Shown here: positions 8,461-17,083 of the stretch, piece by piece
How positions within the stretch are numbered: position 1 is the first letter of the stretch
Layout of the letters: each line of letters opens with the position of its first letter
Made by a program: the position numbers and the translations under genes
NCBI GenBank assembly: GCA_963805505.1
Contig: CAWDUP010000002.1
Location: forward strand, 434,001-498,000
Direction of reading: 5' to 3'
Origin: JANPBY01 sp963805505
GTDB taxonomy: Bacteria; Actinomycetota; Actinomycetes; DATJPE01
DNA length: 64,000 nt
Notes under the pieces: model-generated
Told to the model about the DNA's origin: nothing
The model's database searches: none
Seen by the model: only the letters and a program-made list of their open reading frames with translations

Positions 8461-9234
8461 ATGAGCACTGAGCCGGACTGGGCGAGCAGGCGTCTGTCGT
8501 TCGGAAGCGGCGCCGCCGACTACGACCGTTATCGCCCGGGCTATCCAGACGATGCGGTCCAGTGGTGCGCGGGTACGGATGGCGCTCGCGTTGTCGACGT
8601 CGGCGCAGGCACCGGACGGCTGGCCGTCGCCGCGGCGCGCCTTGGCTATGACGTGCTCGCCGTCGATCCAGATCCCGGCATGCGGGCAGTGGCCGAACGC
8701 GCCCTGCCCGGACGGGTACTGGCGGGCTCCGCCGAGTCGATCCCCGTTTCGGCCGCCTCCGTGGACGTCGTCACAGCGGCGCAGGCATTCCACTGGTTCG
8801 ACCGCGAGCGCGCAGCCCGCGAGATCGCCAGGGTCCTGCGCCCCGGGGGCCACTTCGTGGCGCTGTGGAACTTTCGCGACGACCGAACACCATGGGTCCG
8901 TGCGCTGTATGACTTGATCGGCGGCGAGGATCACCTGACCCAGGCCCGCCAGATCACCCCGCTTGGGCTGGGCGAGCTGTTCGGCGATGAGGAGTCGGCG
9001 CTCTGGGAGCACACCCAGTCGATGGCCAAGCCGGACTTCCTCGGCCTGGTGGCTTCGTACTCCTATGTGGCCCTTCGCCCCGACAGCGCTGAGGTCCTCC
9101 AGTCGGTGGCCGACCTCATCTCGACGCATCCTTCCCTCAGGAAGAAAGACACCCTGGACGTCCCGTACGTGACGAAGGCCATCCGCGCACCCCGCCTGGC
9201 CGACCCTCCGCGGCGTCAGGTGTTGCGTTCGTAG
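8461..9234 (+). CDS. Class I SAM-dependent methyltransferase
   Basis: A 257-residue Rossmann methyltransferase. Motif I VVDVGAGTGRLA lies at about 43-54; the acidic residue of strand 2 is in LAVDPD; motif IV-like VDVVTAAQAFHWFD at about 96-109 and the post-motif VLRPGGHFVALWN follow. The AQAFHWF signature is found in many actinobacterial UbiE/Tam-like methyltransferases of unknown substrate. Its 3' end overlaps the convergent coaX by 19 bp. Nothing nearby identifies a substrate. Confidence 0.87.
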   Translation: MSTEPDWASRRLSFGSGAADYDRYRPGYPDDAVQWCAGTDGARVVDVGAGTGRLAVAAARLGYDVLAVDPDPGMRAVAERALPGRVLAGSAESIPVSAASVDVVTAAQAFHWFDRERAAREIARVLRPGGHFVALWNFRDDRTPWVRALYDLIGGEDHLTQARQITPLGLGELFGDEESALWEHTQSMAKPDFLGLVASYSYVALRPDSAEVLQSVADLISTHPSLRKKDTLDVPYVTKAIRAPRLADPPRRQVLRS

Positions 9235-9974
9235 ATGAGGCGGAGCCCGATCAAAGTGAGGTCGGGTCGGTGGTCGGTGATCGTCTCCGACTCGGGCACG
9301 ACCACCGGAGCGAGACCGCCCGTCGCGACCACAGCCGTCAGCGGCGCGTGGAGCTCGCCCTGGATGCGCCTGAGCAGGCCGTCGACCTGACCAGCGAAGC
9401 CGTACAGCGCCCCCGACTGCAGTGCTTCGACGGTGTTCTTCCCGATGACAGAACGTGGCCGCACCAGCTCGACTCGGCGCAGCTGAGCCGCCCGAGCCGC
9501 GAGCGCGTCGATCGAGATCTCGATGCCGGGCGCCAGCGCGCCACCCAGGAACTCACCGTCCGCGCTGACGACATCGAGGTTCGTCGAGGTGCCGAAATCG
9601 ACCACGACACAAGGGCCGCCGAACAGAGTGTGGGCGGCCAGGGTGTTGACGATACGGTCCGCCCCCACCTCCTTTGGATTGTCGGTGAGCACTGGCACAC
9701 CGGTCTTGGTTCCTGGCTCGACGATGATGATCGGCACCTTGCCCTGCCAATGCTCCAGCACCACCCGCATCTCCCTGAGGACAGCCGGCACGGTCGAGCA
9801 CAGTGCGACGCCGGTGATGTCGGGTTCGCCTTGCAAAAGCCCGCGAAAGGTCAGCAGCATCTCGTCACCGGTGGCGCGTGGATCGGTCTGAACACGCCAC
9901 GAGCGCACGAGGTGTTCCTGGCGGAACAACCCCAGCACCGTGTTGGTATTTCCCACATCGATGGCCAGCAGCAT
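9216..9974 (-). CDS. coaX: Type III pantothenate kinase CoaX
   Basis: First step of CoA synthesis (pantothenate phosphorylation). The 252-residue ASKHA-fold protein has the N-terminal phosphate loop AIDVGNTNT (4-12), GADR (104-107), the second phosphate motif VDFGTST (125-131) and GGALAPGIEIS. The ATG shares one base with the nadC stop (TGATG at 9972-9976), so it is translated from the end of the pan/nad operon. Being K+-dependent and insensitive to CoA is a property of the family, not visible in the sequence. Confidence 0.96.
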   Translation of the reverse strand: MLLAIDVGNTNTVLGLFRQEHLVRSWRVQTDPRATGDEMLLTFRGLLQGEPDITGVALCSTVPAVLREMRVVLEHWQGKVPIIIVEPGTKTGVPVLTDNPKEVGADRIVNTLAAHTLFGGPCVVVDFGTSTNLDVVSADGEFLGGALAPGIEISIDALAARAAQLRRVELVRPRSVIGKNTVEALQSGALYGFAGQVDGLLRRIQGELHAPLTAVVATGGLAPVVVPESETITDHRPDLTLIGLRLIYERNT

Positions 9975-10939
9975 CAGTCGTCCTCCGGTCGCAGGTCCAG
10001 AGCAATGTCCAAGACCGGAGCCGAATGGGTGAGAGCACCCACGGCGAGATAGTCGACCCCGGTCTCGGCCACTGCCCGGGCTCGGTCGATGGTCAGCCCG
10101 CCGCTGGCCTCCAGTCGCGCACGACCATCCGTCAGCCGTACCGCCTCGCGCATGTCCTCGACGGACATGTTGTCGAGCAGAACCAGGTCGGCGCCGGCGG
10201 CAAGCACCTGCTCCAACTGCCTGAGCGAGTCGACCTCGACCTCCACGGGCAGATCCGGCCACATCGCGCGTACGGCTTCGAACGCCGCGCTCACGCCACC
10301 GGCCGCGACCACGTGGTTGTCCTTCACAAGCGCCGCATCGGACAGCGCCATCCGGTGGTTGACCCCCCCACCACAACGGACGGCGTACTTCTCCAGCGAT
10401 CGCAGCAGCGGGGTGGTCTTGCGGGTGTCGCGGATCGCGGCGCCGGTGCCCTCGACGGCATCGACCCATCGACGAGTCAGCGTGGCGATTCCGGACAGGT
10501 GGCACACCAGGTTGAGGGCTGTGCGCTCGCCCGTGAGCAGGTCGCGGGTGCGCCCCTGGACCGTGGCCAGGACGTCGCCAGGCTCGACCTGCGAGCCGTC
10601 CGCGACGCGATCGCGGAGCTGACCACGCCCGTCGGTCACCACCTCGAGGACGACCTGCACGACGTCGAGCCCCGCGACCACACCTGCCCCGCGCGCGACG
10701 AAGTCACCGACGGCGTGCTGGGCGCTGGGTACTGTCGCCGCCGACGTGACGTCGACACCGCCTGCCAGGTCTTCGGCCAGCGCCGCCAGCACCAAGCCCT
10801 CGACCTCGGCAGGGTCGAGACCAGAAGACTCCAGGCGCGCGAGCAGGTCAGGAGGCAGCGTGCTCGCCGTCCCGTCCGCCGAGATCTCGGCCCCTACAGA
10901 CGCACGCCCACCAGACTCAGTGCCACCAGACTCAGTCAT
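9974..10939 (-). CDS. nadC: Nicotinate-nucleotide pyrophosphorylase (quinolinate phosphoribosyltransferase)
   Basis: Converts quinolinate and PRPP to nicotinate mononucleotide. Of 321 residues, the first 30 are a variable extension. The N-terminal domain has LAAALAEDLAGGVDVTS; the barrel contains TRKTTPLLRSLEKYAV and CGGGVNHRMALSDAALVKDNH (about 190-212), then the conserved EVEVDS, LLDNM and ASGGL strands. The start overlaps the nadB stop by 4 bp (ATGA). The 5' end has a 14-bp direct duplication (10908-10921 and 10923-10936) that repeats the residues TESGG and lies across the start codon, a recent slippage product. Confidence 0.96.
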   Translation of the reverse strand: MTESGGTESGGRASVGAEISADGTASTLPPDLLARLESSGLDPAEVEGLVLAALAEDLAGGVDVTSAATVPSAQHAVGDFVARGAGVVAGLDVVQVVLEVVTDGRGQLRDRVADGSQVEPGDVLATVQGRTRDLLTGERTALNLVCHLSGIATLTRRWVDAVEGTGAAIRDTRKTTPLLRSLEKYAVRCGGGVNHRMALSDAALVKDNHVVAAGGVSAAFEAVRAMWPDLPVEVEVDSLRQLEQVLAAGADLVLLDNMSVEDMREAVRLTDGRARLEASGGLTIDRARAVAETGVDYLAVGALTHSAPVLDIALDLRPEDD

Positions 10940-12591
10940 CCCGCTTCCTCACTGCCAGGGATCGCTCCAGACATCGGATCGAACTCGAGACGAACCCGAC
11001 CGTCGACCAGCCGCCCCAGCAACCGTCCGCGCCACGTCGCGCTCGAGTCTGGGAAGTCCTCGCGCCAGTGCGACCCGCGGGTCTCCTCTCGCCGAGCAGC
11101 GGCCGCGACGAGGAAGGACGCAACGGTGTGCAAGTTGGTGGCCTCCCACGTCTCGGTGCACGAGTCCTGACTTGTTGCGGCTGCCAGGTCAGCCAGCCGG
11201 TCGCCGGTTGCGGTGAGGCTTGCGGCACTTCGCAGCACCCCGGCCCCGTCGGTCATCGTTGCCGAGACGGCATCACGCACCGAAGCCGGTAGCAATCCCG
11301 CAGGCTCCCGTGCAGTCGTCGGCTCCTGCAACGGTGGCAGGCCGCTCGCGAGATCAGCGCCGATCTGTTCGGCAAAAACCAGGCCCTCGAGGAGAGAGTT
11401 CGAAGCGAGCCGGTTGGCCCCGTGGACTCCCGTGCAGGCGACTTCGCCGCAGGCATAGAGCCCGACCACCGAAGTACGACCTGCAAGGTCGGTCCTGACT
11501 CCACCGCTGGCGTAGTGACAGGCCGGTGACACCGGGATCAAGTCGGTGAGGGGATCGATGCCGAAGGACCTGCACGACTCCACGATCGTGGGGAACCGCC
11601 TCATCCACAGGTCTTGGCCGAGGTGCCGACCATCCAGCCAGACGTGGCTCGCACCCGAGGCCCGCATCGAGCGCACCACGGCCTTGGCGACGACGTCCCG
11701 CGGAGCCAGGTCAGCCAACTCGTGCTGCCCGATCATGAAGCGCTTGCCGTCATCGTCGAGGAGGACCGCACCCTCGCCGCGCACCGCCTCGGAGATGAGC
11801 GGTTGCTGCCCTCGGACGCCCGCTCCCAGGTAGAGCACGGTGGGGTGGAACTGCACGAACTCCACGTCAGCCACCACGGCACCCGCCCGCAGAGCGAGGG
11901 CCACACCGTCCCCGGTGGAGACCCGTGGGTTGGTGGTCTGCTCGAAAACCTGGCCCATGCCACCGGTGGCGAGCACCACGGCCCGCGCCGCAACCGAGCC
12001 GACGCCGCCGCGCTGCCCCTCGCCCATCACATGCAAGGTCACCCCGCACACGGCGCCGTCGGCCGAAGTGAGCAGGTCAAGCACGAGAGCGTGCTCGATT
12101 ATCTCGATTCCCGGATCCGCGCGTACGGCTGAAACCAGCGCACGAGAGATCTCGGCCCCCGTGGCGTCACCTCCCGCGTGCGCGATGCGGTTGCGGTGAT
12201 GCCCGCCCTCACGCGTCAACGACAAACCGCCCTGGGCATCCATGTCGAAGAAGGCACCTTCGGCGATGAGGCGGCGCAGTGCGGCCGGTCCCTGCGTGAC
12301 GAGCAGCCGCACCGCGGCGGGATCACACAACCCGGCACCGGCCACAAGGGTGTCCTGCTCGTGTTGGGCAGGACTGTCCCCTGGGCCGACAGCCGCGGCG
12401 ATCCCGCCCTGGGCCCAGCGAGTTGACCCATCCCCGAGGTCAGCCTTGGTGACCAGGAGGACGGTTCCGCTCTGCCGCGCCCTCAGGGCAGCGGTGAGCC
12501 CAGCTACCCCGCTGCCCACGACGACGACAGCCGCCTCGGCACGCCAGCCCGGGTCGGCGGCCCGCAGCCGCGCAGCCAGTCGTGCGGTCAT
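10936..12591 (-). CDS. nadB: L-aspartate oxidase
   Basis: FAD enzyme that makes iminoaspartate for quinolinate synthesis. The 551-residue protein has the dinucleotide fold VVVVGSGVAGLTAALRA near residues 21-37, the STRWAQGGIAA motif, the active-site REGGHHRNRIAHAGGDATG, FVQFHPT, and the succinate dehydrogenase-like GANRLASNSLLEGLV near the C-terminal part of the FAD domain. ATG 12591 overlaps the panC stop (ATGA) and is preferred over the GTG two codons upstream. No nadA (quinolinate synthase) is present in this run, which is unusual; it must lie elsewhere. Confidence 0.96.
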   Translation of the reverse strand: MTARLAARLRAADPGWRAEAAVVVVGSGVAGLTAALRARQSGTVLLVTKADLGDGSTRWAQGGIAAAVGPGDSPAQHEQDTLVAGAGLCDPAAVRLLVTQGPAALRRLIAEGAFFDMDAQGGLSLTREGGHHRNRIAHAGGDATGAEISRALVSAVRADPGIEIIEHALVLDLLTSADGAVCGVTLHVMGEGQRGGVGSVAARAVVLATGGMGQVFEQTTNPRVSTGDGVALALRAGAVVADVEFVQFHPTVLYLGAGVRGQQPLISEAVRGEGAVLLDDDGKRFMIGQHELADLAPRDVVAKAVVRSMRASGASHVWLDGRHLGQDLWMRRFPTIVESCRSFGIDPLTDLIPVSPACHYASGGVRTDLAGRTSVVGLYACGEVACTGVHGANRLASNSLLEGLVFAEQIGADLASGLPPLQEPTTAREPAGLLPASVRDAVSATMTDGAGVLRSAASLTATGDRLADLAAATSQDSCTETWEATNLHTVASFLVAAAARREETRGSHWREDFPDSSATWRGRLLGRLVDGRVRLEFDPMSGAIPGSEEAG

Positions 12592-13451
12592 GGGCACATC
12601 ACCCGCACGTTGTCGATGAGCCGCGTCCCTTCGACCACACCGGCCACGAGTACCTGCACCTCACCAGATCTGTGATCCGAGATCTCCACGAATGTCTCCG
12701 GGTCGACCAGCGCAAGGTAGTCGAGCGCGAGGGCCGGCTCCGCCTCCAACACCGAACTGGCAGCGGAGCGTACGGCCTTCGGCCCGTCGGTCGCAGCAGA
12801 AGTTGCGGCCCGAAGCGCGCGCGACAGGACGGTAGCTGCCGCGCGCCCGCCTGGGGACAGCCGTTCGTTGCGAGAGGAAAGTGCGAGGCCGTCAGCGGCA
12901 CGCACGGTAGGCACGGTCAGCACCGAGACCCCCAGCTCGAGATCCGCCACCATCTGGCGCACCAGAAAAGCCTGCTGCGCGTCTTTGTCGCCAAATACGG
13001 CGACCTCGGGAGCCACCTGACCGAAGAGCTTCGCGACCACCGTGAGGACACCGTCGAAGTGGTTCGGCCGGGCGATGCCTTCGAACTGGCGGCCGAGCTC
13101 GCCGGCGGACACCACCACCGTGGGGTCTCCGTAGGGATACATCTGCTCGACGTAGGGCGCCCACACGACGGATACGCCCTCGGCTGCACACACCTCGAAG
13201 TCTTCGTCGAGGGTCCGGGGATACAGCGCGAGATCGTCTGCGGAACCGAACTGCATGGGGTTGACGAAGATGCTGGCCACCACCGGCAGGCCGGTCTGGC
13301 CAGCAGCGGCGAGCAGGGCGCGGTGCCCGGCATGCAGAGCACCCATGGTCGGCACCAGTACGCAGGCGGCTCGGGTGCCGCCTCGTGCGGTATAGGCAGC
13401 AAGGGTCGCGGCCAGCTCCTCGCGAGTCCTAGCCAGGACGGGGCGGCTCAC
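12588..13451 (-). CDS. panC: Pantothenate synthetase
   Basis: Joins pantoate and beta-alanine. The 287-residue nucleotidyltransferase-fold enzyme has TMGALHAGH (His40 and His43 of the HxxH signature), FVNPMQFG, the pantoate-binding GDKDAQQ and the KMSKS-like SSRNERLS. The GTG start overlaps the stop of the preceding DUF2520 gene (GTGA at 13448-13451). panB and panD are not in the window. It is the second gene of a five-gene run with 1-4 bp overlaps. Confidence 0.96.
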   Translation of the reverse strand: MSRPVLARTREELAATLAAYTARGGTRAACVLVPTMGALHAGHRALLAAAGQTGLPVVASIFVNPMQFGSADDLALYPRTLDEDFEVCAAEGVSVVWAPYVEQMYPYGDPTVVVSAGELGRQFEGIARPNHFDGVLTVVAKLFGQVAPEVAVFGDKDAQQAFLVRQMVADLELGVSVLTVPTVRAADGLALSSRNERLSPGGRAAATVLSRALRAATSAATDGPKAVRSAASSVLEAEPALALDYLALVDPETFVEISDHRSGEVQVLVAGVVEGTRLIDNVRVMCP

Positions 13452-14374
13452 AGCCGCTCGGCCGGACCGGAGAGCGCATCAAGGAGAGCCTCGGCCTGCT
13501 GGGGGGACAATCGACCACCGGCCAGGGCTCGGTCGGCCGTAGCACGGGCCAGCGCCCGGTAGGTCGCCAACACGGTGGGATCCGCGGCGGCGAGGGCATG
13601 GACGTGCTCCGCGACCGTCCCCGCGTCTCCACGCGCCACGGGTCCGGTGAGGGCCGCGTCACCCGAGCGCAGCGCGTTGTCGAGCGCGGCGCCAAGAAGC
13701 GGGGCGAGGGCGCGTCCGGGCTCGTCGATCCCAGCCAGGGTCAACAGCTCTCGGGCCTGGGCCACGAGGGTCACGAGGTGGTTTGCGCCGTGCGCTAGAG
13801 CTGCGTGGTAGAGGGCGCGCTTGTCGTCCTGGACCCAAACCGGTTCACCACCCAGCTCGACCACCAGGGCCTCCACGACGGGGCGCAGCAGTTCCGGAGC
13901 AGTGACTCCGAAGGTTGCTCCGGCGAGCCGGCGTAGGTCGATCGAAGTACCGGTGAACGTCATCACGGGGTGAAGCGCCAGTGGGAGCGCGCCGGCGGTC
14001 GTCGCTGGTTCCAGAACACCGATTCCGTAGCGCCCAGAGGTGTGAGCTATCAGTTGGCCGGAACGTACGGCGCCGATGGCTGCCAGCCCTCGAACCAGCT
14101 CCGGAAGCGCATCGTCGGGCACCGTCAGCAGGACCAGGTCCGCCGCGGCCAGCACGTCCGGCGGAGTGGTGACCTCGACGTCGGGCAACAACAGCTCGGC
14201 CCGCTCGTGGGATGCCGCGGACACACCGGAGCAAGCGACAACCCGATGCCCTACGGCATTCAACGCTGCGCCGAGCACTGCCCCGACGCGTCCGACCCCG
14301 ACGATCCCGACGGCGAGGCGGGCTGGCCGCTCGCTCGGCTGAGTCGGCGACTGCCTTGGGTCGATGGCATCCAT
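13448..14374 (-). CDS. Rossmann-like/DUF2520 oxidoreductase next to panC
   Basis: A 308-residue NAD(P)-binding protein. The N-terminal Rossmann domain has VGIVGVGRVGAVLGAAL (about 23-39) and the LVLLTVPDDAL strand; the middle contains the SGRYG/HPVMTF region. The C-terminal all-alpha DUF2520 domain contains KRALYHAALAHGANHLV. The family sits next to panC in most actinomycetes and has been discussed as a replacement for ketopantoate reductase; that is an inference from context. ATG 14374 leaves a 65-bp divergent spacer to the MidA gene; earlier in-frame starts would run into that spacer. Confidence 0.88.
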   Translation of the reverse strand: MDAIDPRQSPTQPSERPARLAVGIVGVGRVGAVLGAALNAVGHRVVACSGVSAASHERAELLLPDVEVTTPPDVLAAADLVLLTVPDDALPELVRGLAAIGAVRSGQLIAHTSGRYGIGVLEPATTAGALPLALHPVMTFTGTSIDLRRLAGATFGVTAPELLRPVVEALVVELGGEPVWVQDDKRALYHAALAHGANHLVTLVAQARELLTLAGIDEPGRALAPLLGAALDNALRSGDAALTGPVARGDAGTVAEHVHALAAADPTVLATYRALARATADRALAGGRLSPQQAEALLDALSGPAERL

Positions 14375-14439
14375 GAGTGGTGTTCCAGTCCTGTCGGGTA
14401 CCGGACAAGGAAAGCGTAGTCGGGAGCTAGGTTCGAGGC

Positions 14440-15429
14440 GTGGCAGACATCCTCTGGCAAGAGGCTTGGCAGGATGCGCTCTACGGCCCCAACGGTTTCT
14501 ACCGACGAGGGACGCCCCGCTCGCATTTCCGTACCTCGTCACACATCCCTTCCTTCGCCGAGGCGATCTTGCAACTCGCGAGCGACCTCGACGACGCTCT
14601 CGGTCGGCCGGCCGAGTTCACAGTTGTCGATGTCGGAGCCGGGGGTGGAGAGCTGCTGGGCGTGCTCGCCGAACTAGCTCCCCCTCGTTGGGGGCTGGTC
14701 GGGGTAGACGTGGCTGCGCGTCCTGCCGACCTACCTGAACCGATCCGCTGGCTTTCCGTTCCACCACCGCGGGTCGTCGGTCTGGTCATGGCTCATGAAC
14801 TGCTGGACGTCATTCCGTGCCCGATCGTCACGCGAGACACCAGCGGTGAGATGCGGCTCCTCGCGGTCGACCCGGTCACGGGTAGGGAGTCTCTCGGACC
14901 TCGAGCGTCAGCCGAGGATCAGGCGTGGCTCGACCGATGGTGGTCGGTCGAGCCCGACGAGCGTGCCGAGGTGGGCCGCTCGAGAGACGAGGCGTGGGTC
15001 GACATCGTCCAGCGGCTCCGGGCCGGGGCGGCACTGACCGTCGACTACGCGCACAGTCGCGATGACCGGGGCCGGGGCCGGTGGTCCGGGGGCTCCCTCA
15101 CGGGCCATCGACGAGGGCGCGTGGTGCCTCCCACCCCCGACGGATCATGCGACCTCACCGCGCACGTGGCCCTGGACTCATGTGCCGCGGCCGCTGCTCA
15201 CCTCGCTGATCTCACCTTGCTCACCACGCAGGGGGAAGCCTTGCGCGCGCTGGGCGTCGACCCCAGCGTGCCGCCGTCGGGCTCCGATCCGGCGACGTAC
15301 GCAGCGAGGTTGCAGCGGGCCAGCGAGGCCCGTGAACTCACCGATCCGCGGGGGTTGGGAGGCTTCGGCTGGCTCCTGCAGACCCGGGGGGTCAGCCCAG
15401 GCGCTCGCGAACGAGCGTCAAGTCGATGA
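14440..15429 (+). CDS. SAM-dependent methyltransferase, MidA/NDUFAF7 (DUF185) family
   Basis: A 329-residue protein with the MidA pattern: an N-terminal ALYGPNGFYRRGTP and HFRTSSH (about 13-40), motif I VVDVGAGGGELLGVLAEL (about 62-79), MAHELLDVIPC (the N/HELLD of the family), VDYAHSR and GSLTGHRRGR, and a C-terminal PDGSCDLTAHVALDSC. In mitochondria this family (NDUFAF7) dimethylates an arginine of the 49-kDa complex I subunit, whose bacterial homologue is NuoD. An orphan NuoD-like gene lies 5.4 kb downstream on the same strand, a plausible substrate (inference). Its end overlaps the convergent next gene by 38 bp. Confidence 0.87.
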   Translation: MADILWQEAWQDALYGPNGFYRRGTPRSHFRTSSHIPSFAEAILQLASDLDDALGRPAEFTVVDVGAGGGELLGVLAELAPPRWGLVGVDVAARPADLPEPIRWLSVPPPRVVGLVMAHELLDVIPCPIVTRDTSGEMRLLAVDPVTGRESLGPRASAEDQAWLDRWWSVEPDERAEVGRSRDEAWVDIVQRLRAGAALTVDYAHSRDDRGRGRWSGGSLTGHRRGRVVPPTPDGSCDLTAHVALDSCAAAAAHLADLTLLTTQGEALRALGVDPSVPPSGSDPATYAARLQRASEARELTDPRGLGGFGWLLQTRGVSPGARERASSR

Positions 15430-15790
15430 GCAGCGGCGGATCATCGTCGTTGTCCTCGTCGTCGGCTGCTTCGTCATCGTCATCGTCATCGTCGATGACG
15501 AACGGCATCCAGGTGCCGGCGTTGTACTCGTTCAGATCGTCGAGCGCGTCATGAACATCCTCGCCAAGCTCAGGCAGGGTCGCCCCGTCGCCGTCGACGT
15601 GCAGCGACTCGGCCACCAGTCCATCACCGAACGACCCGAAACTGACCTCGAGAAAGACCGCGTCGGGCGCAATCTCCAGCACCGAGACGGCGACATGGCG
15701 CAGCGCGGCCTCAGCCACCGCGTTGCGCGCCAGCTCCGCACGCTCTGAGGCCACCTCCCACGCGTCGAGAGTCTCGGCGTTGTCCGTCAT
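15392..15790 (-). CDS. Small acidic protein with C-terminal Asp run, unknown function
   Basis: A 132-residue protein that I do not recognise. Residues about 1-85 are predicted alpha/beta, with a hydrophobic strand pair (HVAVSVLEIAPDAVFLEVSFG). The C-terminal third contains a run of seven aspartates and further Asp/Glu clusters (about 100-118), then a short hydrophobic tail PLLIDLTLV. The start is ATG 15790. It has normal codon use for the region (G/C at third positions). It overlaps the MidA gene tail to tail by 38 bp. Confidence 0.65.
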   Translation of the reverse strand: MTDNAETLDAWEVASERAELARNAVAEAALRHVAVSVLEIAPDAVFLEVSFGSFGDGLVAESLHVDGDGATLPELGEDVHDALDDLNEYNAGTWMPFVIDDDDDDDEAADDEDNDDDPPLLIDLTLVRERLG

Positions 15791-15881
15791 GCCGCCATCT
15801 TGTCGCGCATACCTCGCGAGAGCGAGAGGTTTGGCCCGAGGAGTCAGCAGCCGCTGGCGTACGCGTGGGGCGGCCCTGGCT

Positions 15882-17078
15882 TCAGCTGGCCCTCACGGGG
15901 ACGCGCTCGTAGCCGCGAAGCACGAAGGTGGGACGAAGCGGTGGGCTCCCGGCGAGCTCCAGCCCGGGGAACCGTTCGGCCAGCAGCGGCAGGGAGGTCT
16001 GCAGCTCCAGTCGCGCCAGCGGGGCGCCGAGGCAGAAGTGGATGCCCGCGCCGAAGGCAAGGTGCGGGTTGGGGTCTCTGCCTAGGTCCAGGCTGTCTGC
16101 CCGGTCGAACACGCCCTCGTCGCGATTGGCTGAGCCGAGCAACGCGGCGATCTTTTGCCCCTGCTTGATCGTCACCCCACCAATCTCGACGTCCACCGTC
16201 GCGGTTCTTTCGAACAAGTGCAGGGGCGAGTCGTAGCGCAGCATCTCCTCGACAGCCGTCTCGGTGAGCTCAGCCGGCGCCGCGGCCAAGCGCGCCCACT
16301 CCCGCGGGTTTCTCAGGGCCGCGACCACGCCGTTGCCGAAGCCGTTGACGGAGGCCTCGTGCCCCGCGTTGAGCAACAACACGCAGGTGGCGACGAGCTC
16401 TCGTTCGCTGAGCTTCTCACCGGCCTCCTCGACCTGCACCAGGTGCGTCACAAGGTCGTCCCCCGGTTCACCGCGTCGTCGACGGGCGAGCTCGACCACG
16501 AAGGCGGCGAACTCCTCGGACGCGGCCCGGGCCGCCGTCTCCTGCTCCGGTGTTCGGTCGTACTCGTACATCTTCACGATGGCCTGAGACCAGGGCCGCA
16601 GCTCGCCCTGCTCGCTGGCCGGCACCCCAAGCAGCTCGGAGACGACCATCACGGGCAAGGGCTCTGCATAGTCGGCGATGAGGTCGAACCCCGCCGGGTC
16701 GACAGCGTCGAGCAGGCCGGACGCGATGTCCTGCACCCTCGGACGTAGCCGCTCGACATGTCCGCGCGCAAAGGCCTTGGCCACCAGCGCGCGCAACCGG
16801 GTGTGCTTGGGCGGCTCGCTGTCCAAGATGGAGTCTGCGTGCAACCAGTTGAACGTGTCCCAGACGTCAGCCGGCTCCCGCGGCGCAAAGATCCGGCCCA
16901 GCCGACGATTGCGCAAGACGGCTCCCGCATCGCTGTGCCTTGCTGCCAGCCACACGTTCAGCCCTGGATGCCAGACCGGCCGGTCAGCGGCGCGGAGCGC
17001 GGCCAGCACCGGGTAGGGGTCCGCGACCAGGTCTGGCGAGGTGAGATCGAAGGCAGCGCAAGCGTCGTCTGGGGACAT
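15882..17078 (-). CDS. Cytochrome P450
   Basis: Soluble bacterial P450 (398 aa). The heme-binding loop FGAGIHFCLG places the thiolate at about Cys349; the K-helix ExxR is in EEMLRYDSP; the I-helix oxygen-activation motif reads LNAGHEAS, with Ala-Ser in place of the common Thr-Thr. The C-helix motif HTRLR is present. The start MSPDDA at ATG 17078 lies 5 bp after the stop of the PH-domain gene, so it is probably the third gene of that unit. No ferredoxin or reductase adjoins it; the [3Fe-4S]-type ferredoxin at 49.9 kb is the only candidate partner in the window. Substrate unknown. Confidence 0.92.
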   Translation of the reverse strand: MSPDDACAAFDLTSPDLVADPYPVLAALRAADRPVWHPGLNVWLAARHSDAGAVLRNRRLGRIFAPREPADVWDTFNWLHADSILDSEPPKHTRLRALVAKAFARGHVERLRPRVQDIASGLLDAVDPAGFDLIADYAEPLPVMVVSELLGVPASEQGELRPWSQAIVKMYEYDRTPEQETAARAASEEFAAFVVELARRRRGEPGDDLVTHLVQVEEAGEKLSERELVATCVLLLNAGHEASVNGFGNGVVAALRNPREWARLAAAPAELTETAVEEMLRYDSPLHLFERTATVDVEIGGVTIKQGQKIAALLGSANRDEGVFDRADSLDLGRDPNPHLAFGAGIHFCLGAPLARLELQTSLPLLAERFPGLELAGSPPLRPTFVLRGYERVPVRAS

Positions 17079-17083
17079 CGACC

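Noticed and set aside
15440..15500. TCG/TCA repeat run as a microsatellite
   Set aside because: It encodes the Asp run of the small acidic protein, consistent with coding use of GAC/GAT.
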